NCBI GenBank assembly: GCA_035574315.1
Contig: DATLYW010000016.1
Location: 1-64,000, forward strand
Direction of reading: 5' to 3'
DNA: 64,000 nt
Origin: Candidatus Zixiibacteriota bacterium
GTDB lineage: Bacteria; Desulfobacterota; Binatia; UBA9968
The notes under the pieces were generated by a model that saw only the letters and a program-made list of their open reading frames with translations, had not been told where the DNA came from and searched no databases. Shown here in pieces: positions 38,485 to 47,133 of the stretch; position 1 is the first letter of the stretch, and every line of letters starts with the position of its first letter. Both the position numbers and the translations under genes were made by a program.

Positions 38485-39639
38485 TCAGGCGAGACGGTAG
38501 TGACGGAGCTTGTCCTCGTCCAGCTCCACACCGAGCCCGGGCCGGTGCCAGATCAGGATATCGCCCGCGTCGAACGGGAAAGGCTCGACGACGATGTCGT
38601 CTTCATAGTAGCGGCCGGCGAGGCCGTCTCGCTTTTTTTCTCTCGGCGCGGAGACCGGGAGCACGCACCCCAGTTCCACCACCCCCGTGGAAGCGGCCAG
38701 GTGAAGGTTTGCAGCGTTGCCCACGCCGGTTTCGACCGACCCGTTGACGTTGCACGGCAGGGCCAGGGCCTCGGCGATCGCCGCCACTTTCTTCGCCTTG
38801 AACAACCCGCCGGGCTTGGTCGTGTAGATGGAGATCAGATCGGCGGCTCTCTTGTTTCCTATTTCCACCACGTCCTCGGGAGTCCACGCGCTTTCATCCG
38901 CCATGATGGGGGTCTTCACCCGGCGCGCCACTTCGGCCATGGCGTCAACGCCCTCCACCGGCTGCTCCATGTAGAAGAGGTCCCACTCCTCCATGGCGGC
39001 GATCACGCCGACCGCCAGCTTCGGCGTCGCGTACCCCTGGTTGGCGTCCACGCAAATCTTGATCTCGGGCCCGAGCGCCTCGCGCATCCGCCTGACGAGA
39101 TCCACGTCGCGTTTCGGATCGACGCCTCCCTTGAGCTTGATCGTCTTCACGCCCTCGGCCTTCACCTGAAGGGCTTCCTCGATCGCGGTTTCAGTCTCCA
39201 TGAGGCCCAGGCTGTGGGCGATCGGGACCCGATCCCTGAAGCAGCCTCCGAGCAGCTGGTAGGCCGGGACGTTCAGCGCCTTTCCCACGACGTCGTACAC
39301 CGCCATATCGACGGCGGCCTTGGCGTATGGATAGCCCTTCACGGCCGCGTCCATCGCGCGGTGAACCGTTTCGATCCGGCGCGGGTCCCGATCCTTCAGT
39401 GCCGGCGCCAGGATGTCGCCGATCACGTGCACGGTGGTTTGCGGGGTTTCGCCGAAGTAGCGGCCGTGGTCCCCGCCCCAGTCCTTCAGCACCGGGGCCT
39501 CCCCGAGACCGATCAGTCCCTCGTCGGTATGGAGCTTGACGATCACGTAAACCCCGATCGGCGTGGTCAGGCTCGCCCAGCGATGGGCGCGCCGCGTCGG
39601 CAGGCGGATCGGGATCGTCTCGATGGCGGTGATCTTCAC
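38485..39639 (-). CDS. Mandelate racemase/muconate lactonizing enzyme family (enolase superfamily)
   Basis: 384 residues, with a GTG start preceded by GGAGG. The KxK pair Lys168/Lys170 (KTIKLKG), metal ligands Asp198 (VDANQGY), Glu225 (YMEQPV) and Asp248 (MADES), and Lys275 (TTKPGG) are all present. This set belongs to the muconate-lactonizing-enzyme subgroup, which performs lactonisation, racemisation or dehydration through an enolate. It should be active. It sits in the 11-gene array between M24 and octopine-dehydrogenase-like genes. Confidence 0.93.
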   Translation of the reverse strand: MKITAIETIPIRLPTRRAHRWASLTTPIGVYVIVKLHTDEGLIGLGEAPVLKDWGGDHGRYFGETPQTTVHVIGDILAPALKDRDPRRIETVHRAMDAAVKGYPYAKAAVDMAVYDVVGKALNVPAYQLLGGCFRDRVPIAHSLGLMETETAIEEALQVKAEGVKTIKLKGGVDPKRDVDLVRRMREALGPEIKICVDANQGYATPKLAVGVIAAMEEWDLFYMEQPVEGVDAMAEVARRVKTPIMADESAWTPEDVVEIGNKRAADLISIYTTKPGGLFKAKKVAAIAEALALPCNVNGSVETGVGNAANLHLAASTGVVELGCVLPVSAPREKKRDGLAGRYYEDDIVVEPFPFDAGDILIWHRPGLGVELDEDKLRHYRLA

Positions 39640-39652
39640 CCCGGCCTCCGGC

Positions 39653-40765
39653 TCAGCCGACCTGCATCAGTGTGTCGGTCGGCGTGTAGTCCGAAAGCAG
39701 CTCGCATCCGTCGGCGGTCACGCGGATCATGTCCTTGTTCTGCAATCCCATCCGCCCGGGAATGTAGACCAGCGGCTCGATCGCGGCCACCATGCCTTCG
39801 GCCAGGATCTCGTCCCCGTAACGCCCCATGTACGGCTCCTCGTGGAGGAACAATCCGATGCCGTGACCGACGAAGCTGATCGGCTCGAAGCCAAGGGAGC
39901 TGAACTTTTCCAGAAACTTCCGGTAGACCGCCTTGCACGGCGCCCCGGGGCGGATCTCGTCCATCACCAGGCGCTTGCACTCGATCAGGTTCGTCCATAT
40001 TCTCCGCTGCTCGTCCGTCGGCTCGCCAACCACCGCGGTGCGACAGACGCCGGCAAGGTAACCGTTCTTCTGACCGAAGATCTCCATCCGTATCAGATCC
40101 CCCCGGCGGAGCCTTCGCTCCGTCGGCCCGACGTTGGGAAACTGGCTCCGCTCTCCCGACGCGATGATCATGAGCTTGTAGCTCTCCGCGCCCCCTGCGA
40201 AGAGCTCGCCCAGCAGACAGCCGGCGAGGTCCAGCTCGCTCATGCCCTCCCTGGCCTGCCGCAGCGCCTCGCAGATCGCCCGGTCCGTAAGCTTGCTCAA
40301 ATCCCGGAGCAGAGCCTGCTCCCTCGGTGTCTTGATCTGCCGGAGCTTGTGGAAGATCGCGTCGGCCGCAACCCAGCTGGCCGCGGGCGCCAGCCGCGTC
40401 AGCGTCGCGAAGTCTCCGGCGGGGAGATACTCCATCTCGATCGCGATCCTGCCGCGGTCGAGCTTGAGGTCTCTGACCGCCTCGGCGAGCTTCGCCATCG
40501 GGTCTTCCGTGAACTCCCGGTAAACCCGCAGATCCTCGATCCCCGCGTGCGCGCGAACCGTGGTAGCCTCCATGTCGATGACGATCATGGACAGGCGCCC
40601 GTCCACGGTGACCAGGCACATCGCGTGCCGCCAGCGCATCAAGGACTGCGAGGGAACGACGAAGCCCGTGAGATAGGTGACGTTTTCCGGCGAGACGGCG
40701 ACGATTGCGTCCAACCCCTCGCGGGCGATGCGCTCACGGAGTCGCGAAACGATCTCTCGGTCCAT
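39653..40765 (-). CDS. M24-family (creatinase/Xaa-Pro dipeptidase-like) protein with degraded metal site
   Basis: 370 residues: an N-terminal creatinase-type domain (1-135) and a C-terminal pita-bread domain. By eye alignment the five metal ligands read Glu228 (for Asp), Gly239 (for Asp), His301 (kept), Glu330 (kept) and Lys344 (for Glu). The usual substrate-binding His in PHG is Asn211. Three ligands are thus lost or changed, which recalls creatinase, a metal-free member that hydrolyses creatine. An amidino- or amide-hydrolase or lyase role is possible. Start ATG 40765 has a poor ribosome site. Confidence 0.85.
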   Translation of the reverse strand: MDREIVSRLRERIAREGLDAIVAVSPENVTYLTGFVVPSQSLMRWRHAMCLVTVDGRLSMIVIDMEATTVRAHAGIEDLRVYREFTEDPMAKLAEAVRDLKLDRGRIAIEMEYLPAGDFATLTRLAPAASWVAADAIFHKLRQIKTPREQALLRDLSKLTDRAICEALRQAREGMSELDLAGCLLGELFAGGAESYKLMIIASGERSQFPNVGPTERRLRRGDLIRMEIFGQKNGYLAGVCRTAVVGEPTDEQRRIWTNLIECKRLVMDEIRPGAPCKAVYRKFLEKFSSLGFEPISFVGHGIGLFLHEEPYMGRYGDEILAEGMVAAIEPLVYIPGRMGLQNKDMIRVTADGCELLSDYTPTDTLMQVG

Positions 40766-40857
40766 GATGTTGCAGCTCGGATGATCTCGGATGACGAAGC
40801 CATTAGGATACTTGCTGCTCCGTCGAGCGTCAAGGCGCTCTGCGTCGTGCGGACCGG

Positions 40858-41601
40858 TCAGCGCAGGACGCTGCCGCCGTCGACGACGAGCGTCTGACCG
40901 GTGACGAAGTCGCTGTCCGACGACGCCAGGTAAACCAGGGCTCCCAGGAGATCGTCGGGAGTCTGCAGCCGTTTGAGGCAGCGCGCCTTGAGCTGAAATT
41001 CGGTGAATTCCCGCGGCGCGTTTTGCCCTTCGTGCTCGACCAGTCCCGGGGCGATCGCGTTGACGCAGATGCCGTACCGACCGACCTCGCGCGCCAGCGA
41101 GCGGGTCATGCCGACGAGGGCCGCCTTGGAGGTGACGTAGTGGAGAAACAGAGGCGTGCCGGCGAAGACGGTGGAGGACGATATGTTGATGATCTTGCCG
41201 CTCCGCTGCTGCTTCATCCAGGGAAACACCGACTTGGCGCAGAGAAACGGCCCCTTGATGTTGACGGCCGCAACGCGGTCCCACTCCTCGGCCGATATTT
41301 CGTGGAACGGCCGCCGCCGAATGTCGAGAAAAACCGCCGCGTTGTTGACCAGGACGTCGATCCGGCCGAAGGCCTCGACCGTTCGGGCCGCCATCCGGAC
41401 CGTATCTCCCTCCGACGAGACGTCGGTCCGGAGCGCGAGCGCCTTTCCCCCGGCAGCCCGGATCTGTTCCGCGACCGGAGCGCCGTCCAGGACATCCGCG
41501 ATGACCACGGCGGCGCCCTCGGCGGCGAGCCGCCGGGCATAGGCGGCGCCGATGTGCCGGGCCGCACCGGTCACCACGGCGACTTTTCCCGCAAGCCTCA
41601 T
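40858..41601 (-). CDS. Short-chain dehydrogenase/reductase (SDR)
   Basis: 247 residues, the classical SDR length. NAD(P)-binding TGAARHIG (11-18), NNAA (87-90), catalytic Ser142/143, Tyr155 and Lys159 (YVTSK), and the C-terminal GQTLVVDGG are intact. Asp36 after the second strand suggests NAD preference. It oxidises or reduces an alcohol/ketone in the array's pathway. Confidence 0.93.
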   Translation of the reverse strand: MRLAGKVAVVTGAARHIGAAYARRLAAEGAAVVIADVLDGAPVAEQIRAAGGKALALRTDVSSEGDTVRMAARTVEAFGRIDVLVNNAAVFLDIRRRPFHEISAEEWDRVAAVNIKGPFLCAKSVFPWMKQQRSGKIINISSSTVFAGTPLFLHYVTSKAALVGMTRSLAREVGRYGICVNAIAPGLVEHEGQNAPREFTEFQLKARCLKRLQTPDDLLGALVYLASSDSDFVTGQTLVVDGGSVLR

Positions 41602-41656
41602 CGGTCATCCCGATCGAGTCGCAAGACGATCAAACCTCTTCGGTCGCGGTTCCCCG

Positions 41657-43279
41657 TCAGCGCAGCCGTTCAAGGTGAATCTTGAAATCGAGGGGCTTCC
41701 ACCATGGCGCAATGCCCAGCGATTCCGCGATCACCCGCGCTGCATTGTACCCCGGGCCGCCAGTGATGTTGCCGCCGGGATGGCACGAGGAACCGCAGAG
41801 GAAGAGCCCATCGATCGGGGTCCGATACTGGCCCCATCCTGGGAAAGGACGGTTCTCCAGAGCCTGATCGCCCGTATACTCGCCGACCATCCAGTCCCCG
41901 CAGTACATGTTGCTGTCATGCCTCTCGATATCGAGCGGTGTGGTCGAATCGGTCGAGAGAATGTTGTCCTCGTCGAGGTTGGGCGCGAAACGCCGCCAGA
42001 CCGCCAGCTGCTTCTCGACCCATTTGTCGCGCGCATTGTCCCAGTTCAGCGGATTGCCCCAAAGATGATACGGCGCCAACTGCCACATGAAGGCCGTGGC
42101 CTTGCCCGGCGGCGCCTGCGTCGGATCGTGATCGGAGGGCGTGGCGCCGTTCATGAAGGGCTTGCGCGGCAGTTCGCCCTTGCGGCAATCCTCGAACAGG
42201 GCGCGCAGGTCGTCGTATTCCTCCAGCCCCACGATATGCATGAAGGCATCGGCGACCTCGGGATGTCGTTTTTCGGTGATGTACTTCGGCCGCTCGTTGA
42301 GCGCCAGGTTGACGGCGAAGATCGGAGTGGTCCTGGAGAACCGGAAATTCGCCGCCATCTCGGCGAACGCGGGGTCCAGGTTCTCGCGCCCGACCAGCCG
42401 GACGAAGGTCTCCACCGGATTCACGCTCGAGGCGATGAAGTTTCGCGCCCGGACCACCGTCCCGTCGGCGAGAACGACGGCAGCCGCGCGCCCGTTCTCG
42501 ATCAGGATGCGCTCCGCGCCGTTCGCCTCGATGTAGTCCACGCCGTTGTGGGACAGCATGTGGGCGAGATTGTCGCCCAGCGCGTGCGACGTGCCCCGGC
42601 ACAACTGGGGGTTGACGCCCCACGCGATCATCGACGGGATCAGATATCCGGTTTTCGGTGCGTCCAGCTCGTAGCCCCGCATCACGCCGAGGAATCCGAT
42701 AAAGGCGCGGACGCGCGGATGCGTGAAATGCCCGAGGATGAATTCCTCCGGGGTGGTGTCGAAATATTTGAGATACTCCCGACCCTCGGGAAGCCTTTCC
42801 AGCAGGGGCCGCTTTTCCTCGAACGGCACCGGCACGGCGTAGGTTTCCGGAAAAACGATGTTCTTGACCACCGGCTGCCAGCGCTCCCAGATGTCGAGGA
42901 ACGAGCGCGCGTCCCGTTCGGAAAATCGCCCGATGGTTTTCGCCGTTCGTTCGGCGTCGGCGAACCAGCCGAGATAGGTTTCGTCCAGGAAGTGCTGCAC
43001 CACTCCCGGGTCCGGCCGGTAGTAGTGGATGCCGAAGTTCTTCAGGTCGAGGTCCCGGTACCACGGTAACGTCGTGAGCCCGCGGTGAAACACGGAGTGA
43101 ATGTTGTGCCAGAATCCCGGGTAATTGCGATCTTCGTGGGAATCCAGCCCGCCGCCGACTTCCATGTTTTTTTCGACGACCATGACTTTCTGGCCGCAGC
43201 GAGCGAGATAGGCGGCGCAGATCATGCCGTTGTGGCCGGCGCCGACGACGACGCCGTCGTATTCCAGAATTTTCGCCAT
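41657..43279 (-). CDS. FAD-dependent oxidoreductase 1 (phytoene-desaturase/amine-oxidase-like)
   Basis: 540 residues. The dinucleotide motif GAGHNGMICAAYLARCG and VVEKNMEVGG bind FAD. The C-terminal motif around GLFLCGSSCHPGGNITGGPGYNAA closes the FAD site as in carotenoid desaturase and NAD(P)/FAD-dependent oxidoreductases. The protein is a paralogue of the next gene upstream (43319-44953), with shared segments YPGFWHN/LPGYWHN and QAPPGK. Substrate unknown; carotenoid genes are absent from the window, so a soluble catabolic substrate is more likely. Confidence 0.88.
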   Translation of the reverse strand: MAKILEYDGVVVGAGHNGMICAAYLARCGQKVMVVEKNMEVGGGLDSHEDRNYPGFWHNIHSVFHRGLTTLPWYRDLDLKNFGIHYYRPDPGVVQHFLDETYLGWFADAERTAKTIGRFSERDARSFLDIWERWQPVVKNIVFPETYAVPVPFEEKRPLLERLPEGREYLKYFDTTPEEFILGHFTHPRVRAFIGFLGVMRGYELDAPKTGYLIPSMIAWGVNPQLCRGTSHALGDNLAHMLSHNGVDYIEANGAERILIENGRAAAVVLADGTVVRARNFIASSVNPVETFVRLVGRENLDPAFAEMAANFRFSRTTPIFAVNLALNERPKYITEKRHPEVADAFMHIVGLEEYDDLRALFEDCRKGELPRKPFMNGATPSDHDPTQAPPGKATAFMWQLAPYHLWGNPLNWDNARDKWVEKQLAVWRRFAPNLDEDNILSTDSTTPLDIERHDSNMYCGDWMVGEYTGDQALENRPFPGWGQYRTPIDGLFLCGSSCHPGGNITGGPGYNAARVIAESLGIAPWWKPLDFKIHLERLR

Positions 43280-43318
43280 GTCCCACCCGCGGAGCCCAGC
43301 CCCGCGCGAATCCAGCGC

Positions 43319-44953
43319 TCAGCCCGTCCGGCCGGGCCCGAGCGCGGGCGCGTCAGCAAGGGCGAGCCCGAGGTCTTCCTTCATAACCTCCCACGCGTTG
43401 CGCCCCGAACCCGCGATCACCGCGTCGGCCGGATGGAACGCTACGCCCACGTGATAAAGCCCCCGGACGGGGGTGCGGTAGCCCGCGAGCTCCTCGATCG
43501 GCCGGTTTCGCCCCATCTGATCCGCCGTCTTGCGGGCGACCCAGACCGAGCCGCGCCGCATGTGCCTCCATCGTCCCGACAGATAGAACGGGTCCAGGGC
43601 AACCTTGCTTTCGATGTTCCCCTCCGTCAGGCTCGTCGCGTAGCGGCGCCAGAACGCGAGAACCCGCTCCATGCACTCGGTTTTCAGCTTCACCCAGTCT
43701 TCCGGATCTTTCCCGTTGACCTGAAACGGGACGGGCACGAACACCGAGGCCGTGTGCTTCCCGGGCGGTGCTTGCAGCGGGTCGAAGAGGGTCGGGCAGA
43801 TCGCGTGCAGGCAAAGATGCCGCGGAATCTCCCCGGCGCGGATCTCTCGCCACATCGCCTCCAGGTCTTCCGGGCTCCGGGGACCGAGGCTCACGCTCAT
43901 CGCCTGGGCGACGGCGGGATCCACGGCTTCATGCAGGGCGTAACGCACCGGGGCCTTGAGGGCCAGATGAACCTCGAAACAGGAGAACTCGTCTCCCCGA
44001 ATGTCCTTGACCCTCTCCACGAAACTCTTCGGCAGGTGCTCCTCGCCGATCATCTCGATGAACGTCGAATACGGATCGACGCTGGAAACGACCGCCAGCC
44101 GCGCGCGCCATTCCCGGCCGTCGCGCAGCCGCACGCCCACCGCCCGGTTTCCGTCGACCAGGATTCTCTCGACGTGGTGCATGGCGCGGATCTGTCCCCC
44201 GTGACGCACGTAGGCCCGCTGCAACACCTGGGCGATCGAATGCGACCCGCCCCGCGCCAGCTCCGGTTTCTCGTCGCCCGCGATCAGCTTCAATACTTCG
44301 ATGCCTGCGCCCGCATAGTCCGGAGCCACGCCGCGCGGAATCGCCATCTGCGACAGGATCAGCGTCTTGACCGCGTCGTCCTCGAACAGCTCGTCGACCA
44401 CCTGGCGAGGGGTCATCCGCCACAGGCGTTGAAAGTCGCCGGCATCGGGATCGCGTTCCAGCTGCTGCTCGAGGTCGCTCGACAGCGGGCTTCGATAGTA
44501 ATAGGGGATCAAAGTCTCGCGGACGAGCCGGGAAAATCTCCGATGCGCGGCGCGCCAGGCAGCCGCGTCCCTGGCGGAGAAACGCGCGATCGACTCGACC
44601 GTGCCTTCCAGGACCTGGTGGTACGAGAGCGCTCTCCCGTCCTCCAGCAGCAGCGCGCTGATCACCGGCGGACGAACGAAGGCGGCGTGATGGGTGTCTT
44701 CCCACCCGAGCTCCCTCCAGACCGGCGAAAGCTCCCGGTTGTCCTGGAAATAGGCGAGCGTATTGTGCCAGTAGCCGGGCAGCGTGATCTCCTCGCTGGC
44801 CAGCCGCCCGCCGTTTTCCAGGCGGCTCTCGCAGATCACCGTCTCCAGGCCGGCCATCCCCAGGTAGGTTCCCAGCGCGAAGCTATTCTGCCCCGCGCCG
44901 ATCAAGATGACGTCCCAGTCGCGCTCGGCCGTCGGCGCCGCCATCCCGTCCAT
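43319..44953 (-). CDS. FAD-dependent oxidoreductase 2 (phytoene-desaturase-like)
   Basis: 544 residues, paralogous to the product of 41657-43279. Its FAD motif reads GAGQNSFALGTYLGMAG, with Ser in place of the third glycine found in its twin (GAGHNG). The C-terminal GLYHVGVAFHPADAVIAGSG matches the FAD-closing motif. AAGGA lies 7 nt before the ATG. The two genes are 39 nt apart and may form a heteromer or catalyse successive steps. Confidence 0.85.
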   Translation of the reverse strand: MDGMAAPTAERDWDVILIGAGQNSFALGTYLGMAGLETVICESRLENGGRLASEEITLPGYWHNTLAYFQDNRELSPVWRELGWEDTHHAAFVRPPVISALLLEDGRALSYHQVLEGTVESIARFSARDAAAWRAAHRRFSRLVRETLIPYYYRSPLSSDLEQQLERDPDAGDFQRLWRMTPRQVVDELFEDDAVKTLILSQMAIPRGVAPDYAGAGIEVLKLIAGDEKPELARGGSHSIAQVLQRAYVRHGGQIRAMHHVERILVDGNRAVGVRLRDGREWRARLAVVSSVDPYSTFIEMIGEEHLPKSFVERVKDIRGDEFSCFEVHLALKAPVRYALHEAVDPAVAQAMSVSLGPRSPEDLEAMWREIRAGEIPRHLCLHAICPTLFDPLQAPPGKHTASVFVPVPFQVNGKDPEDWVKLKTECMERVLAFWRRYATSLTEGNIESKVALDPFYLSGRWRHMRRGSVWVARKTADQMGRNRPIEELAGYRTPVRGLYHVGVAFHPADAVIAGSGRNAWEVMKEDLGLALADAPALGPGRTG

Positions 44954-44964
44954 GTACGATTCCT

Positions 44965-45990
44965 TCAGCGCAGAAAGAGCTTCCGGTACTCAGCCATCTT
45001 TTCCGCGAACGCCTTCTTGTCGAGCTGCACCATGGTCACGGTCTCGATCTTCTCGGCGCCGGGGATCGGAGGGTAGATCCCCTTGCGATTGACCCATTCC
45101 CCGACGCCCGCCATCAGTTGAAGGCCTTCCTCCCCGAGGAAGAAGTCGATGAAGGCTTTTCCCGCGCTCGGGCTGCGCGCCTTGGCGCCTAGGGCGATAT
45201 AATGGCCGTCCCCCATGAACTTTCCCAGCCTCACGTAGTCGAGAGGAATCCCCTTTTTTCCGTAGAAAACGACGTTCTTGATGAAGCTGATGCCGATCGG
45301 AGTCTCCCCGGTCGTGATCCGCTCTCCCGAGGGCGTCAACGATTCGACGAGAAGAGGCCTGGTGGCCGCGAGATCGCGAATGAACTTGTCCGCCTTTTCC
45401 TCCCCGCCCAGGATCTTGTGCAGGCTCGCCAGCCACTGCGCCGTCGTCGTGTGCTGGCTCGGGTCTGGCATCACCACCTTGCCCCGATATTGAGGCTTGA
45501 GCAGATCCTCGAGCGACCTGGGGGCTTCGCTCTTCTTCACCAGGCCGGCGTGGTAGACGATCCCGATCAGCACGTCACGGTAGCGGGGCCCGAGGTTCGG
45601 GTCGACCGCATGCTTGGGGAACGCCTTGGCCGACGGCGAGTCGTATTTCGCAAAAACCCCCTCGCGTCGCATGAAATCCATCGGCGCGTCGTTGGTCAGG
45701 ACCACGTCGAAGGCGGGCTTGCCGGCGCGCGATTCGCTCAGCACCCGGTCCATCACCTTCGTGGAGGAAGCCCGCCAGTACTGCACCTCGATCCCGGTCT
45801 TCTTCCTGAACGCGGAGGCCACGAGGTCCATCGTGTCGTTCTCGATCGATCCGTAAACGACCGCCTTCCCTCCTTCCTTCATCGCCGCTTCCAGCAGTTT
45901 CGACTCCTGACCCCGGCCAATGGCGGCGCCGAACGATAGCCACAATACGATCGAAAATACGATTGTTGTACCCGCGGAACGCATCGTCAT
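44965..45990 (-). CDS. FbpA/AfuA-like ABC solute-binding protein 2
   Basis: 341 residues with a signal peptide ending near GAAIGRG. It shares VVYGS, QYWRASSTKV, RAGKPAFDVV, PDPSQHTTTAQW and LVESLTP with the protein at 35233, so it is a paralogue within the same array. No permease or ATPase adjoins it. It opens the 11-gene minus-strand array, 11 nt ahead of the FAD oxidoreductase, and may share the permease at 33365. Iron-binding tyrosine pairs are not evident. Confidence 0.9.
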   Translation of the reverse strand: MTMRSAGTTIVFSIVLWLSFGAAIGRGQESKLLEAAMKEGGKAVVYGSIENDTMDLVASAFRKKTGIEVQYWRASSTKVMDRVLSESRAGKPAFDVVLTNDAPMDFMRREGVFAKYDSPSAKAFPKHAVDPNLGPRYRDVLIGIVYHAGLVKKSEAPRSLEDLLKPQYRGKVVMPDPSQHTTTAQWLASLHKILGGEEKADKFIRDLAATRPLLVESLTPSGERITTGETPIGISFIKNVVFYGKKGIPLDYVRLGKFMGDGHYIALGAKARSPSAGKAFIDFFLGEEGLQLMAGVGEWVNRKGIYPPIPGAEKIETVTMVQLDKKAFAEKMAEYRKLFLR

Positions 45991-46060
45991 CGTCGTCCCT
46001 CCCTGAGGCTGATTCCGTCCTTACTCCAAAGGGGGCGCGATTTCCACCGCACGCGGGCCG

Positions 46061-47020
46061 CTATTTTTTATCCGCCCGGTCCTGGAGGAGATTCCCGGGA
46101 AGCATCAACAACGGCCCCTGGGCTCCGCCGCCCGTGAGGAATTGAGGCAGCTTGCCATCCCACCTGGCGAGGTACTGCTGCTGGATGACGAGCGGCCGGA
46201 GCGACGCGGCGACCTTCGTGTTGTAGTACTCCTCGGCGTCCGCGCGCAGTCGTTTGGCCGCCGCTTCTCCTTTGGCCTTCTCCAGCTCCGCTTCGCCCTC
46301 TCCCCGCAGCGTGGCGATCCTCGCCCTGGCGTTCCAGTCCGCCGCCACCGAATTGCGCTCCGCGATCTGCGCGTTCTCGACCGCCTCTTCGTATTTCTTG
46401 TCGAATCGAATGTCCGCCAGGGAGACCTCGTTAAGCGCCAGGCCGTAGCGCGCCAGCCATTCCGTCAGACCCTTTTGCACGTCGAGCTTGATCAGCTGGC
46501 GCTGCTGCAGGATCTCGGCGACGTTATGCTTGGCGGTATTCGCCTTCAGCACCTCCGGAGCCGCCGCGGCGACGATCACGTTGACGTAGTTCGGCCCGAT
46601 CGCCCGATACACCTCCGGCGCCCGGTCCGGCAAAAGCCGGAAGTTCAGCGCCATGACGACGTGCACGATCTGCTGGTCCTTGGACGCCGCGTCGTATCTT
46701 TCCTGGAACTTGACGACGCGGGTGTCCATCCTCACCACGTCGTAAAGCGGATTCCACACGACGTTGAGGCCTTCGCGCAGCGGCTGCGGGTCGACGTTTC
46801 CGAACAGGACCTTGACCCCGACGTGGCCGGCCGGAATAACCACGAAGATCGACGTGACCACGACGATCACAGCCACCGCCACGCCCGCCCCGAACGTGGC
46901 TCTGGAAGCGAGATCGAGGCTTCTGGCGACCTCGGGTCGCCGCGTGGCCATGCGGCCGAGCAGGCGGCCCAAACCGACTCCCAGGACGACCATTATCCCC
47001 GCGAAGATGAGTTTCGTCAT
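46061..47020 (-). CDS. Prohibitin/SPFH-domain membrane protein
   Basis: 319 residues. Two hydrophobic segments near the N-terminus (about 4-20 and 45-65) anchor it; VVIPAGHVGVKVLFGNVDPQPLREGLNVV opens the band-7/SPFH domain. A coiled-coil stretch rich in Glu/Ala/Lys (about 215-265, EGEAELEKAKGEAAAKRL) follows, as in prohibitins and HflKC. These proteins form membrane scaffolds that modulate proteases or membrane order. AACGGGAGGGGG precedes the ATG. Single gene, divergent from the MoxR-VWA pair. Confidence 0.92.
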   Translation of the reverse strand: MTKLIFAGIMVVLGVGLGRLLGRMATRRPEVARSLDLASRATFGAGVAVAVIVVVTSIFVVIPAGHVGVKVLFGNVDPQPLREGLNVVWNPLYDVVRMDTRVVKFQERYDAASKDQQIVHVVMALNFRLLPDRAPEVYRAIGPNYVNVIVAAAAPEVLKANTAKHNVAEILQQRQLIKLDVQKGLTEWLARYGLALNEVSLADIRFDKKYEEAVENAQIAERNSVAADWNARARIATLRGEGEAELEKAKGEAAAKRLRADAEEYYNTKVAASLRPLVIQQQYLARWDGKLPQFLTGGGAQGPLLMLPGNLLQDRADKK

Positions 47021-47088
47021 GTCCCCCTCCCGTTGAATCGCGCCGGCACCCCGCGGCCCGCCACCGCTGGCGGCCCCGGCGCGGACAA

Positions 47089-47117
47089 TTGTCTAACTTG
47101 CGGGTATCTGTTAGCCT
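47089..47117 (+). promoter_or_regulatory. Possible promoter for the MoxR-VWA pair
   Basis: TTGTCT (47089-47094), a 17 nt spacer and TAGCCT (47112-47117), overlapping the perfect palindrome GACAATTGTC (47084-47093). The -10 box is weak. The gap to the ATG is 16 nt. Confidence 0.3.
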
Positions 47118-47133
47118 GCAATCGTAGCGCAAC

